The notes below the pieces were generated by a model. The model was not told the DNA's origin. It saw nothing but the letters and a program-made list of their open reading frames with translations, and searched no databases. A program made the position numbers and the translations under genes. 63,367 bases of DNA from Verrucomicrobiota bacterium (lineage in GTDB: Bacteria > Verrucomicrobiota > Kiritimatiellia > CAJWTS01), in NCBI GenBank assembly GCA_027623315.1, contig JAQBYD010000016.1, positions 1 to 63,367 on the forward strand, given 5' to 3'. This document shows, piece after piece, positions 34,981 to 44,844 of this stretch; position 1 is the stretch's first letter, and each line of letters opens with the position of its first letter.

Positions 34981-37900
34981 CTAATTCGTGACGTTGATGT
35001 AGAAGAATAACGGATCCAGTGCCGGGTCGTATGGGAACCAGACGTCGAACAGGCCGTTCGAGAAGGTGTACTGGTAATTCGTGACGGCGCTCCACGAGTT
35101 CGTGTCGGCGATGTTGGTGGACATGAACGGGGTGGGGACCCATCCGTTGGTGCCGGTCGCGGAGATCCACACGTTCGAGTCCAGCGAGATTCGAATGATC
35201 CGAACATCGTTGGAACCGAGCGCAGGTGCCGCGCTGCTGAAGTTGGCGACGACCATCCGCACCTGGTCCATGGCCACCACGATCGGATTGTTGCTTTCAC
35301 TGCCCGGGGGCACACCGGGGCCGGACCAGGTGTCGAAGGTATACCCTCCGCCCGGTGAGGCGAGGACCGTCACGTTGCTCCCCGAGGGTAGAAAGGCATT
35401 GGTCTGATCCAGTGTGCCGGAGCCCGAGACGGCGAGATCGAGGAAGAAATTGGTCATCCACAACCACGTCAGCGTGGAATCGTTGGTAAAGGTAAACCCA
35501 CCGGTGTTGGTTCCGCTCCCCGTCGCGGGCACGCTGCCGGCGCCCGTCCACCCGCTGGCGATGTACTGGGTCTGACCGACAAAGGTGATCGGCGAGTTCT
35601 CGACAAGGCCGGTCAGGATCGTGCCGGGAAAGAAGAACGACGATCCGACCGGCGGATCGGTGAGTCCGTACGGCGAGATGACCAGGATGAATGGATTGTT
35701 GAAAGGTGGGGTGGTGAACTCCTGACCGATGTTGTTCGTATGCTCGGTTTTGGCCTGTGAGGTCCACGTGAAATTGGTGAAGTAGTTGTTGGTTCCGACG
35801 GCGGAGAGACTCTGGTCAAAGGCGAACTGCGCGTCGGCGCCGATGTAGGTAAACCCTTCGTCGACGAGATCCTGGACGCCGGGCTGGGTCTCGTCGAAGC
35901 ATACTGCGGATTCGATAATTCCGAAAGTTCGCTTCAGCCGCACACCGCCCCCATAGGGGATTGAGTTGGTCAGGGCCTGATCCTGCGGCGTCGCAATCGC
36001 GCCACCAATGAGCCAGAACCCGTGACTGTTGTTCACACCCGCAAGAACCGCATTGCTCGTAATCGTGTATTGGGCAGTCTGGCTGAAGGTATTGTCAAAA
36101 AACTCGAGGGTCCAGTTGTTGATGTCGGTACCCGCCCAGCCGGCGAGCTCAACGAACTGCTTAGCCTCGCTGCTGATCAATTCTCGAGCGTTTACCTCAT
36201 TGATCCATACGGCCCCCGGAGGCGCTGAGAGCACGATGTAGTAGGGGATATCATTCGAGCCCGCACCGATCTCCGTATTGAGATCGATCGGTGTGTACCA
36301 GGCCGGGTTCTCGAACGTCTTTTCGCGCGCGGGGCTGGTTACGTCGGAATGATCGCCGTCCCATGTCACTTGCACGAAGTATTGCACCACCGTATCGAGC
36401 GGCATGTTCGGGATCGGCGTGTCGGTCTTATAGGTGAACGACCGGCCGTCCTCGTTGGTCGCAATCAGACTCATGCTGTGGGTCGCGCCTTCAAATTGTT
36501 GCCACTTGTTGGTTTCGAGACCGCTGGTCGTGAAGTCCCACTTGTTGGTGCCGTCGAAGTAGATCAGTTGAACGACAATATTGGAGGGGTCATCGAAGAG
36601 ATCACGCAGAATTACGGAGACGTGGACGTCGTCCTCGTCGAGGGGTGCGACCGGACTGATTGTGAGATTGGAGGTCACGATCTCGGATGCGATCGGCTGC
36701 GCGATGACGATATCGTCGAGCGCAACGCGGTCACCGGCTGTGATATCGTTCACGATGCGCACGTACTGGTACGCGGTCTCGTAGAACGAGGTCGAGAAGT
36801 ACTTGAACTCCCCGCTCGTGGTGGCGTTAAAGGCGGCAAGCTGGACCCAGGAGAAGCTGTCCTGGCTGAGCTCAATCGACAGCTTTGCGGGAGCTCCACC
36901 ATCGGTATGTTCCTTGTACCAGAAGCTTACCTCGCCGATTGGCGGTGCGAGCGGCGGCGACTGGAGCACAGGCTTGGGCTCCAGGGGCGGCGGGCTGCCC
37001 GGGTTAGTGAATCCGTTGTTCAAGTTCCCGGTGCTGCCGCGGAAGGCCCGTGCGGGGTCGCTGGGGACATCCACCACGGCGAGATTGTCGCCCTGCCACG
37101 TGTTTCCGGCAGGGACTTGTGCGAACTGGATGTCGTCGAGGAAGAGGCGGCCCTCGCTGCCCGAGGTGTGCAAGATGCGAATGAACATGTTCGAAATCTG
37201 GTTCAACGTATAGGTCGCCAGTTGCCACTGGCCGACGGTACCGGAGAAGGTCTTGCTGATGGGGGGCGAAAACTCCTGCCACGCATCGGGCTGATTCGCG
37301 TTTCGCCACTCGAGCTTGAAGCTGACCGGGTTGCTGTCGCCGCGCAGGTATTGGAACGACACGCTCGAGACGCCGTTACTCATCTGCGGACCCACCAGGA
37401 ACTGGTTGGTTGAGTTCTCGGAGTCGTCGCGGGTGGCATCGAATTCGCAGGAATGTCCCCGTCCGGTGCTAATTCCGTTGCCAAAGCCGAAGTTATACTC
37501 GTCGGTGATCCAGCTTTCCGCGGCCGTCCACTCATTCATTGTCTTGGTGTCGGCGTACCAGCTCGTGAGCGTCAGGTCGTCCAGCAACAGAGACTGTGTG
37601 CTTGAATTGCCGTGGAAGATCAGAGCGTGCTTTGAGAAGCCACTGTTCACATCCACGCTTCCGGACAGCGTTGAATTGGCGGGGATGTTGGTGATGCTTA
37701 GCACGGGCGGATCCCAGTTGATCGGTGAGAGATAAGAGAGCGGCAGATTGGTGGGAATCGTATGAACCGCGAGTGCGGAGGGTTGGTTCGTGAGCACCGC
37801 GGTGGGTTTTTGGTTGCGATACGTGAAAGAGATGGTTCCGACGCCAGAAAAGGGGCTGATCTCGGCGGCACTGCGCACCCGCACGGCGTAGCGGAGGTTT

Positions 37901-40900
37901 ACCCCGGTGCCGTTGTCGGGATTGGTTTCCATGTGTAGCTCGCCGCTCGATCGTCTCGAGTTATAGATGCCCCACAGGCTGTTCCCGAATGCGCCGTTGG
38001 TCGCATAGAAGGTGGGATAGCTGGTCGTATTGAAGGTCTGAACGCTCGAGAAGGTCTCGTTGAGCGCCCAGTTATCAAAATTCGGCTGAAACGGTTTCTC
38101 TCCGTCGTCGAAGATGCGGACGTAGTTATCGTCGCCAGTGACCTGGAACGTCTCGAAGTCCTGGAAGAGGGCGCGTTGAACCGTGTAGAGGCGTGTAGCC
38201 TCGTCGAATCGGAAAAGCACTTTCCCATTAAAATTCGTGCCGACGGGCGCCGTGACGACGATGTTCGAGTGATCCTCGGCGCCGATGGCGCGCAGCGGAA
38301 GCTTGTTGCGGTAGTGGTCATTGTCTCCGGTCAGCACCGTGCCCGGCAGGTATCCATTCGCGCCATTGGTGTACTCCCCGCTACCCTCGAAGCGGAACGT
38401 GATCACCGGGCTCTCGTCCAGGAAGTCCGCGCCTTGCCAGAGCCGGTCCTTCAGGAGAGTCATTTCGACCAGTCCGGCGTTCAGCACCGTCTTGTACGTC
38501 CCGTAATCGGACTGGAAGCGTCGCACCTTGTATTGGAAGCCCGCCGGAGGGGCAGCGTAGAAAGAGTCGTTCGTGATCTCTATTCCGGTCGGGAAGTACG
38601 ATGGGCTGTGGTTGTTTCGATCGATGCCGGAGTACCCGGCGAAGTCCGCCCTGACGTAGTACTGAACGTCGTACTCTGTGCTGGTCCTGGGAATCGTTCC
38701 GGAGGTAATGAACCGCGCGCCGGATCCGAAACCCTCGCGCGATGTCGAAATCGGCCCCTGCCAGGCTCCGAAGTTGGGTTGGAAGCGTTCCCGAACGCGG
38801 TAGTAGATCGACGGATCGATGTTCGCAGCGGGAAGGAAGCTGGACGTATTCGTGACATAACAACTGACGCGAACCGTGTCCGAACTGGATGGGTATCCCG
38901 GGTGGATCATGTTGAGTGCGAAGTCGATTGTCGACGGTGGGAAGTAGATCTTCACGTCATCGATCCCCATCCACTTGTTAACGGCGGTTGCCTCCGTCTT
39001 AATGATTCGAAGGAAGACGGCGGAATTGGTGTTGAGAATGACGGTGACTTTCGAGAACGAATCCTTGTTCGTCGACGTCAGCGCGGCCGCCGTGCCCCAG
39101 GCTAGACCATCACTGGAGACCTGTACCTCATAGTCGATGCTGTCCGCATCCCGGTTCTTGACGCGAAACTCGATCGCACCAACTCCGAAAGGAAGGAATG
39201 GAGTGCGCAGATACGAATCCGGGCTGCTTCCGTCGTTGAGCAGCCACATCGCGTTCGGAGCGCTCGTGAACCCGAAAAACGTCCAGTTGTGCACCTCGCT
39301 GGCGAGCCATCCCTGGTAGTTCGTGGTGAACGGCAGGAAGAGAGGTTCCGAAGTCTCGGGGAAGCCCGTGTCGAAGTTCTCAAACCCCGCAAAGACGTTC
39401 GATACGCTGTATGAGAACGGACCGTCTGCTCCGAATGCGGGAAAAACGGCCGGGGTTGCGTGAAAACCGTCGTACGTGGCTTCGAAGAAGTACTGCGCCG
39501 TGCCGTCGGGCAGACGCGGAATCGTGGCGCTCCACGTATTCCCTGCCGGTGTCATGGCGACCCGGTCAAAGACGCTGCTGGTCCCCGAGCGGAAGAGAAG
39601 GGTTGCCGCGATGTTGGATGCGCCGGTCCGGGCGTAGATGTCGACGCTGACAGCGACTTCGTTCGTAATCGTCGGGCTGCTCGGAGTTTGGACGAGATTA
39701 GAGAACACGACGCCGGAGGAGGGTTCGGTGATCACGACCTCGTCGAGTAGGAGCGCTTCATGGTCCGCATTGGTGTCATTCAGGATTCGGATCGCGCGCA
39801 GATTCAGATCTGTGAGGTTTGTGCTGTAGTAGCAGTAATCGACGCTCAGAATATTGGAGATCGTGGCGATCGTAATCCATCCGTCGATCCCGTTGGTTGA
39901 TTTCTGCACGTGGAATAGACTCTCTCCAAGTTCAAACCCGTTCGTCTCCCAGGCACGGTAGAGCAGGTGAATGCTGCCAAATCCGTTCGCGAGAATCGGG
40001 CTTTGAAGATAAGACATCTCTCCCAGAGTGCCTTCACGGAGGACCAGTGATTCGCCGCCGTCGGCATACTTGCGACTCAGGTCGGATGCAAAACCGGCAG
40101 TGGTGCGCCCGTCAAACATGATCCACCCTTCAGAGTTCGTTCTGTTCCCGAATGTCGCGCTGGCCGGCCAGTTGTCGAAATTCTCGTAGTCGGCCCGCTC
40201 CGCGCTGTAGTCCATGCTTGGCTCATCGAGAATGAACGCGATGTGTCCGGTTTCGGTGCCGTTGACCTGGATGTCCGCCGCGCCGAAATCCGCCGCGCCG
40301 TGCACGGGCATGGTGAGCACGGATGGATCGGCATCACCCCAGGTATTGGTGCCGGAGGCGAAGTGGAAGGTGCCACTGCTGACACTCCCGGCGATGGTTT
40401 CGACGCCGAGCCAGAGGTTGTCCTGCACGGCGATCAGATCGTCGTTGAAGGAACCGGTGACGATCATATTGGTATAGGTGGTGTCAATCTGCTTGCGCAC
40501 CACGAAATGAAGCGGCGTCGCTGCGCCGGCGACCGGGAAGTTTGTGGGAGTTGCCGCATCGGGTCCGGTGAAGCTGATTTCGTAGTAGTACTCGACTCTC
40601 TGTCCCGGGACGGGAAACACAGGGAGGGCAGACACGGTTGCCAGGTGGGTTTCTCCGGTCATGGCGATCGTGGAGAAGGATCCGCTATTTCCCGCGCGCC
40701 AGAAGAGCAGGCCGGAAAGGGACGACGCGCCTCCGCTGAGCGCGGCATCAATCCCGAAACTGGTCTCCGTCTTGGTCGTCGGGGTCTGCGGGTTCCGTAC
40801 CGGATTGGACAACACAATCGTGGCGGGATCGTTCGTAAAGGCCGAGGGCGCGTTGCTGCCCTTCTCGGGGAAGAAGGTGGGGCTCGCCAGGTCTGACTCG

Positions 40901-42840
40901 AAGCCGGCGAAGGCGACTGAAATATAGAAATCCACGGGGCCGGTGCCATCTGTATCGTTCCCCTGCGCGGCGGGAATGGCGGAGACGCTGCCATAGGTGT
41001 CGCCGGGACCGTTGGTCATGCTGATCGGCTGGAAGTCCCCGCCCAAATCGCGATAGTAGAGCGTGACGACGAGATTCGATGCACCCGCGCGCGCATCGAC
41101 GTCGACGGTCACATCGACCGTGTTGGTCGCGGTGGGCGCGGCGGGGGAGATGGTCAGGTTAGAGGCAACGATGCCGGCGCCCGGATAGCGAATCACCACT
41201 TCGTCGATCTGGAGTTCCGCCTGCTGACCGACGTTGGTGCTGTTCAGCACGCGCACGTAGTTCCCGTAGCGGGTGTTGAACTCGAGCGTGTACGGCAGGA
41301 AGTTCGTGACCGTGATAGGTGTGAGCGCGCCGATGGTGGCCCACTCGGTGGGCGAACTTCCACCCGTCTCCGACTTCTGCACATAGAACTGTGTGGGGGG
41401 CGTCCCTCCCCCGGAATTCCGGTACCAGAACGTGATGGTTCCCACACCTTCCGGCAGAGCGTCAGACCGGATATAGGAGTTGCTGCTGCTGTTCAGAATG
41501 ACGGATTGCCCGCGAACCTGCTGGCCCGGCCCAAGATCCTGGATCTTGGCGTCTTCAGCCTCCCAGCCCTGGTGAGTGGTGCTTCCGAAACTCCCTTGCG
41601 GGGGCCAGGTTGAGAAGTCCTGCAGCACTGCGAGGCGCGCCTCGTAAACGAGATTGGTCTCGTTGAAGATCACCACGGCCTGCTCGTCGATTTCGTCGGC
41701 GACGAGGATCGCGGATGCTCCCTCGTCGGCAATTCCACGCGGCACAAAATTCGAGAAGACCTGGTTGGCGTCGCCCCACGTGTTTGTCGCGAGGCTATTG
41801 GTCAGGATGCCGAGGATTCGGAATGCTGCACCGGGAGCATGCGTCGACTTTTCGAAGCCCTCCCAGACGAAGTCGTTGATCAGGTGCATATCCTCCGTGA
41901 AGTCGTCAATGAGCTTGACGCTCTGCCGGCCGGTTTCGAACGGGCGTTCAGCAACGGAATAGGCGTGGGGCGCGGCGGGACCGGCGGCGGGTGAATTCGT
42001 GGGGCTCAACGCCTCGAAACCGTCGAATGTCGCCTGGATATAGTACTGCACGAGTGTCCCCACGGCTTGGCCGGGAATTGGCACCGACGTTATGAACTCG
42101 GTGGCGGAGTCGTTGGTGACCATTCCGATAGCCGTGAAGATGCCGCTGGTGCCGATTCGGTAGAAGTTCGTCATCGCCAGGTTCGAGACGAGCGAGCTGA
42201 GTGTTGCGTCGATCTCAATGTGAACTGGATCGTTAAGGACCGGTGTTTCGGGGATCTGCCGGGGTGGGGATAACTGGACGATTTGGGACGGGTCTTCGGT
42301 GGTAATGCCGTCAATGCCGAGCCACTTGTTGGCCGAAGTCGCTTCGGTCTTCTTAATCCTGACATACAAAGGCTCGAAGGTATCGATATCAATATCGAAG
42401 GACACGAAACTGGCGTTGTTGCTGCTCGTTAGGAGGGCGTTTGTGGACCACGCGACATTGTCGGGGGATGTCTGAACCTGGAAGTCGATGGTCGGTTCGT
42501 CTCTGTTCTTCGCCGCGAACGAGAGGCGCCCGATCCCGTTGCTGAGGAGCGGTGTGCGGATGTACGAGTCCGGGTTGGAGCCGTCGTTCAGCAGCCAGAG
42601 CGCGTTTGGCGTGCTCTGAAATTCGAAAAAAGTCCAGTTGTGAATCTGGCTACCAACCCAGCCCTCAAAGTTTGTTGTGAAGGGAGCGAAGAGTGGGGGG
42701 CCGGTCTCGGGAAACCCGTCATCAAAGTTCTGGGTCAGAAACTCTGCCCTGGCGGATCCGGACAGCAGACTCAGAATCGCGCATGCTGCCGCACACGAGT
42801 TGCGGCGGATCAATGATGAGAGGGACGGGGTGGTTCTCAT
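34981..42840 (-). CDS. Giant mosaic secreted protein with lamin-tail and InlB-like modules
   Basis: This protein of 2619 residues has a signal peptide ending 'LLSGSARA' (about residue 35). The extracellular part is Asn/Thr/Ser-rich and modular. Module A (about 33-185, again 1148-1300) opens 'ENFDTGFPETSEPL' and includes 'HNWTFF' and 'LLNDGS'. Module B is an Ig-like pair seen at least five times with 'YYFE.TF.GF'-type strands. Module C occurs at about 307, 787 and 1443 ('LIAVQDNLWLGVE' type). Residues about 2205-2270 are a lamin-tail domain ('VWINEVNARELISSEAKQFV'); residues about 2500 onward resemble an InlB/listeria-type beta repeat. Start at 42840 rather than 42852 is preferred (see promoter). 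Role: surface adhesion or carbohydrate binding; inferred. Confidence 0.75.
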   Translation of the reverse strand: MRTTPSLSSLIRRNSCAAACAILSLLSGSARAEFLTQNFDDGFPETGPPLFAPFTTNFEGWVGSQIHNWTFFEFQSTPNALWLLNDGSNPDSYIRTPLLSNGIGRLSFAAKNRDEPTIDFQVQTSPDNVAWSTNALLTSSNNASFVSFDIDIDTFEPLYVRIKKTEATSANKWLGIDGITTEDPSQIVQLSPPRQIPETPVLNDPVHIEIDATLSSLVSNLAMTNFYRIGTSGIFTAIGMVTNDSATEFITSVPIPGQAVGTLVQYYIQATFDGFEALSPTNSPAAGPAAPHAYSVAERPFETGRQSVKLIDDFTEDMHLINDFVWEGFEKSTHAPGAAFRILGILTNSLATNTWGDANQVFSNFVPRGIADEGASAILVADEIDEQAVVIFNETNLVYEARLAVLQDFSTWPPQGSFGSTTHQGWEAEDAKIQDLGPGQQVRGQSVILNSSSNSYIRSDALPEGVGTITFWYRNSGGGTPPTQFYVQKSETGGSSPTEWATIGALTPITVTNFLPYTLEFNTRYGNYVRVLNSTNVGQQAELQIDEVVIRYPGAGIVASNLTISPAAPTATNTVDVTVDVDARAGASNLVVTLYYRDLGGDFQPISMTNGPGDTYGSVSAIPAAQGNDTDGTGPVDFYISVAFAGFESDLASPTFFPEKGSNAPSAFTNDPATIVLSNPVRNPQTPTTKTETSFGIDAALSGGASSLSGLLFWRAGNSGSFSTIAMTGETHLATVSALPVFPVPGQRVEYYYEISFTGPDAATPTNFPVAGAATPLHFVVRKQIDTTYTNMIVTGSFNDDLIAVQDNLWLGVETIAGSVSSGTFHFASGTNTWGDADPSVLTMPVHGAADFGAADIQVNGTETGHIAFILDEPSMDYSAERADYENFDNWPASATFGNRTNSEGWIMFDGRTTAGFASDLSRKYADGGESLVLREGTLGEMSYLQSPILANGFGSIHLLYRAWETNGFELGESLFHVQKSTNGIDGWITIATISNILSVDYCYYSTNLTDLNLRAIRILNDTNADHEALLLDEVVITEPSSGVVFSNLVQTPSSPTITNEVAVSVDIYARTGASNIAATLLFRSGTSSVFDRVAMTPAGNTWSATIPRLPDGTAQYFFEATYDGFHATPAVFPAFGADGPFSYSVSNVFAGFENFDTGFPETSEPLFLPFTTNYQGWLASEVHNWTFFGFTSAPNAMWLLNDGSSPDSYLRTPFLPFGVGAIEFRVKNRDADSIDYEVQVSSDGLAWGTAAALTSTNKDSFSKVTVILNTNSAVFLRIIKTEATAVNKWMGIDDVKIYFPPSTIDFALNMIHPGYPSSSDTVRVSCYVTNTSSFLPAANIDPSIYYRVRERFQPNFGAWQGPISTSREGFGSGARFITSGTIPRTSTEYDVQYYVRADFAGYSGIDRNNHSPSYFPTGIEITNDSFYAAPPAGFQYKVRRFQSDYGTYKTVLNAGLVEMTLLKDRLWQGADFLDESPVITFRFEGSGEYTNGANGYLPGTVLTGDNDHYRNKLPLRAIGAEDHSNIVVTAPVGTNFNGKVLFRFDEATRLYTVQRALFQDFETFQVTGDDNYVRIFDDGEKPFQPNFDNWALNETFSSVQTFNTTSYPTFYATNGAFGNSLWGIYNSRRSSGELHMETNPDNGTGVNLRYAVRVRSAAEISPFSGVGTISFTYRNQKPTAVLTNQPSALAVHTIPTNLPLSYLSPINWDPPVLSITNIPANSTLSGSVDVNSGFSKHALIFHGNSSTQSLLLDDLTLTSWYADTKTMNEWTAAESWITDEYNFGFGNGISTGRGHSCEFDATRDDSENSTNQFLVGPQMSNGVSSVSFQYLRGDSNPVSFKLEWRNANQPDAWQEFSPPISKTFSGTVGQWQLATYTLNQISNMFIRILHTSGSEGRLFLDDIQFAQVPAGNTWQGDNLAVVDVPSDPARAFRGSTGNLNNGFTNPGSPPPLEPKPVLQSPPLAPPIGEVSFWYKEHTDGGAPAKLSIELSQDSFSWVQLAAFNATTSGEFKYFSTSFYETAYQYVRIVNDITAGDRVALDDIVIAQPIASEIVTSNLTISPVAPLDEDDVHVSVILRDLFDDPSNIVVQLIYFDGTNKWDFTTSGLETNKWQQFEGATHSMSLIATNEDGRSFTYKTDTPIPNMPLDTVVQYFVQVTWDGDHSDVTSPAREKTFENPAWYTPIDLNTEIGAGSNDIPYYIVLSAPPGAVWINEVNARELISSEAKQFVELAGWAGTDINNWTLEFFDNTFSQTAQYTITSNAVLAGVNNSHGFWLIGGAIATPQDQALTNSIPYGGGVRLKRTFGIIESAVCFDETQPGVQDLVDEGFTYIGADAQFAFDQSLSAVGTNNYFTNFTWTSQAKTEHTNNIGQEFTTPPFNNPFILVISPYGLTDPPVGSSFFFPGTILTGLVENSPITFVGQTQYIASGWTGAGSVPATGSGTNTGGFTFTNDSTLTWLWMTNFFLDLAVSGSGTLDQTNAFLPSGSNVTVLASPGGGYTFDTWSGPGVPPGSESNNPIVVAMDQVRMVVANFSSAAPALGSNDVRIIRISLDSNVWISATGTNGWVPTPFMSTNIADTNSWSAVTNYQYTFSNGLFDVWFPYDPALDPLFFYINVTN

Positions 42841-42850
42841 TTCACTGCGC

Positions 42851-42879
42851 ATTATACCGCGAATTCAATACGAATCCAA
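42851..42879 (-). promoter_or_regulatory. Sigma-70-like promoter of the giant secreted protein
   Basis: On the minus strand, TTGGAT (42874-42879) and TATAAT (42851-42856) are separated by 17 bases. The first possible ATG (42850-42852) lies inside the -10 box. Transcription would begin near 42844, so the ATG at 42840 would be nearly leaderless. Either that is so, or the real promoter lies elsewhere. Confidence 0.5.
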
Positions 42880-42930
42880 ATCGTCTGGGTGTTAAGATAT
42901 TGCAAAGACCCGCGCGCTCGCCGTGATATC

Positions 42931-42972
42931 GAAAAGAAAAAGGCCCTCGCCCGGCGTATGCGGGCGAAGGCC
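42931..42972 (-). terminator. Intrinsic terminator of the 479-residue secreted protein gene
   Basis: On the minus strand, arms GGCCTTCGCCCG and CGGGCGAGGGCC (42961-42972 and 42942-42953, one mismatch) flank a 7-base loop and are followed by TTTTTCTTTTC. It separates the two secreted-protein genes. Confidence 0.85.
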
Positions 42973-42992
42973 ACTTTGGAAGACGGTGTCCG

Positions 42993-44432
42993 TTACGGCA
43001 CGGAAACGCGGATTTCGTAGAACGCGCGCGGATCGGCTACGGTGTTGGTCCAGTAGTTGATGCCGCTGTCGGCATGTGCGGTCACGCCGATGTTTGTCCA
43101 GGCCGCACCGTCGCTGAGATTCGTCGAGCACCAGATCTGGAAGGGATTCGCCGAACCGTTTGTGCCACCGAGCCAGCAGATCACCTGCGAGCCATCGGCC
43201 AGGACCCAGTTCTTCGTGATCGTGGCGTCACTGTTCTCGTTCGTGGGGTCGGTACCGAAGTAGTACTCCGTGGTGGCATCGCTGCCGTCGCCGTCGGTAT
43301 TGCCGTCGCCGCCCGCGTCGTCCTGCGGAAGGGCGAACTGGGCCAGCCAGGAATGCGGAACATTGTTGCTCGTGGAACCGCTAACGGCCGCAAAGATAAC
43401 CGTAAGCGTATGATCAGTGGTCAGGTTTGAGAATAGGTAGAACGGCGCCGCGGCGTTGGTTGTGCCATCCACGACGAGGTTCTCCACGGTTCCGCCACCA
43501 AAGGTGAAGAGTTGGCTAAAGCCGTCGCCGACCTCGACGGTACCGCTTGGGGTTACCGTTCCAGGTCCGCCAGCGGCCTGCGCGGTAATGGTGTGGGTTA
43601 TCTGGCTGACCAGTTCGTTGGTGGTGACAACGAAATCGTCGAGCTTTGCCGTGTTGCGAAATGCGATCTGGCTTATGTTCGTCGCGCTGGAGTCGGCCAT
43701 TGCGAAGTACTTTCCGCCCGATGGAGGAGTGACGCCGATGGATTCAGCGCCCGCATAGGCGTAGGCGTTCGAGATCGCGGCACCATTAACATATACTTGG
43801 AACGTGTGTCCCCCGCTGATCAGCAAGCTCTTGTTGTAGAGAAGTTTGAGGGTGAGTCGAACCCAGTCATTAGAACCGATGGTGACGTCTGTGGGGATCC
43901 ACGCTGTTACCAGGGACGGCGTGATGTTTGTTGCGCAATAGACCGTCAGAGCTCCATTTGAATTCACATAGAGACCCGCATGGATTCCCGCTCCGATTCC
44001 CGGCTCGGTCTCCTCGGTCCAGCGGGTCGGATTGATCAGCATGTCCACCCAGTAGCATAGGTCGGGCGTGGAGCTAAAATCGTTGCTGATGCCGCCCTCG
44101 ATGCAGAGCACTTGCGAGCTGTTGGTGTGGTCGTAGCCGATTGGCTTGGGGTTGGCTGCGAAGTAGGAGTTGCTCGACGCGGCGTCGAGGACGTCGAACA
44201 GATTGGTAACGAAAGCGTCCTCGGCAGCGGCGTTGGTCCAGCCGTCGAAAAGGTTCTCGAACGTCTGGCCGTTCGCGTAGCTCGCTCCGATCCCGGTCGC
44301 GTTGTCGAAGGTTGCCCGGTAGCCGTTGGGCGGCTGGGGAACGGGAGTTCCACCCTCGGCCTCGATCGGAATGCTGATGACCGAGAAGATGCTGATTGCG
44401 GCAGCTACTGCAGATATGCGGAGTTGTCTCAT
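42993..44432 (-). CDS. Secreted protein with calcium-type repeat and conserved C-terminus
   Basis: This 479-residue protein starts at 44432, preceded by GAGG nine bases upstream; ATGs at 44447 and 44495 are alternatives. 'ISAVAAAISIFSVISIPIEA' is the signal peptide, cleaved before Glu-Gly-Gly. The front (to about residue 280) is a concanavalin/LamG-like beta sandwich ('YRATFDNATGIGASYANG'). After an Ig-like piece comes 'DDAGGDGNTDGDGSDATTEY', a type III thrombospondin-like calcium loop. The C-terminus 'AFYEIRVSVP' is shared by many secreted proteins of these phyla. It lies next to the giant protein but has its own promoter and terminator. Confidence 0.6.
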   Translation of the reverse strand: MRQLRISAVAAAISIFSVISIPIEAEGGTPVPQPPNGYRATFDNATGIGASYANGQTFENLFDGWTNAAAEDAFVTNLFDVLDAASSNSYFAANPKPIGYDHTNSSQVLCIEGGISNDFSSTPDLCYWVDMLINPTRWTEETEPGIGAGIHAGLYVNSNGALTVYCATNITPSLVTAWIPTDVTIGSNDWVRLTLKLLYNKSLLISGGHTFQVYVNGAAISNAYAYAGAESIGVTPPSGGKYFAMADSSATNISQIAFRNTAKLDDFVVTTNELVSQITHTITAQAAGGPGTVTPSGTVEVGDGFSQLFTFGGGTVENLVVDGTTNAAAPFYLFSNLTTDHTLTVIFAAVSGSTSNNVPHSWLAQFALPQDDAGGDGNTDGDGSDATTEYYFGTDPTNENSDATITKNWVLADGSQVICWLGGTNGSANPFQIWCSTNLSDGAAWTNIGVTAHADSGINYWTNTVADPRAFYEIRVSVP

Positions 44433-44577
44433 CTGTGTCGTCCTCATGATTAGACCCGTTCTGATTATCGATTCTCCCATCCAAGCCATTCGCAACTATA
44501 CTTCATTCGCGCCGGATTGGCAATACCCCCCCGGACGCAATTTGCGTTTACCGTACTCGCATGGCAATAATCATTAA

Positions 44578-44606
44578 AAAATAGCCGAGTTCGAGCGTTC
44601 TGTCAA
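44578..44606 (-). promoter_or_regulatory. Sigma-70-like promoter of the 479-residue secreted protein gene
   Basis: On the minus strand, TTGACA (44601-44606) and TATTTT (44578-44583) are separated by exactly 17 bases. The leader to the ATG at 44432 would be about 140 bases. Confidence 0.55.
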
Positions 44607-44738
44607 GGCCGGCCGAATAGATTGTTTTTGCTTCTCATCGCGTTCGGGTCCTTCATGGGGATCGCGAGAACCCGGTGGGTCGCCTGATCCGTCGGGCCCT
44701 GCCGCTGCCCACTCAAGCCCCAAAACCTTAATTTTGTT

Positions 44739-44766
44739 TTGATTTGTATTGAGACGGTCTTATATT
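44739..44766 (+). promoter_or_regulatory. Sigma-70-like promoter of the pilus operon
   Basis: TTGATT (44739-44744) and TATATT (44761-44766) are separated by 16 bases, about 72 bases before the first pilus gene's transcription-to-start distance ends at 44845. The surrounding DNA is distinctly AT-rich. Confidence 0.5.
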
Positions 44767-44844
44767 ACTGTGCCTTTGTTGCAGCTTGCTTGTGTCGGTG
44801 CGGCTGTGTTCAGTCACTGGTTTCTCGAACGGGAGAATTGCGCC

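Larger units (their letters stand above)
44433..44844. other. Divergent promoter region between secreted protein and pilus operon
   Basis: These 412 bases hold no supported gene. Two divergent sigma-70-like promoters are listed separately. The segment 44530-44580 is AT-rich, and 44600-44730 is GC-rich without a clear structure. A frame starting at 44749 extends the pilus gene upstream but begins inside the predicted promoter, so it is not used. Confidence 0.45.
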
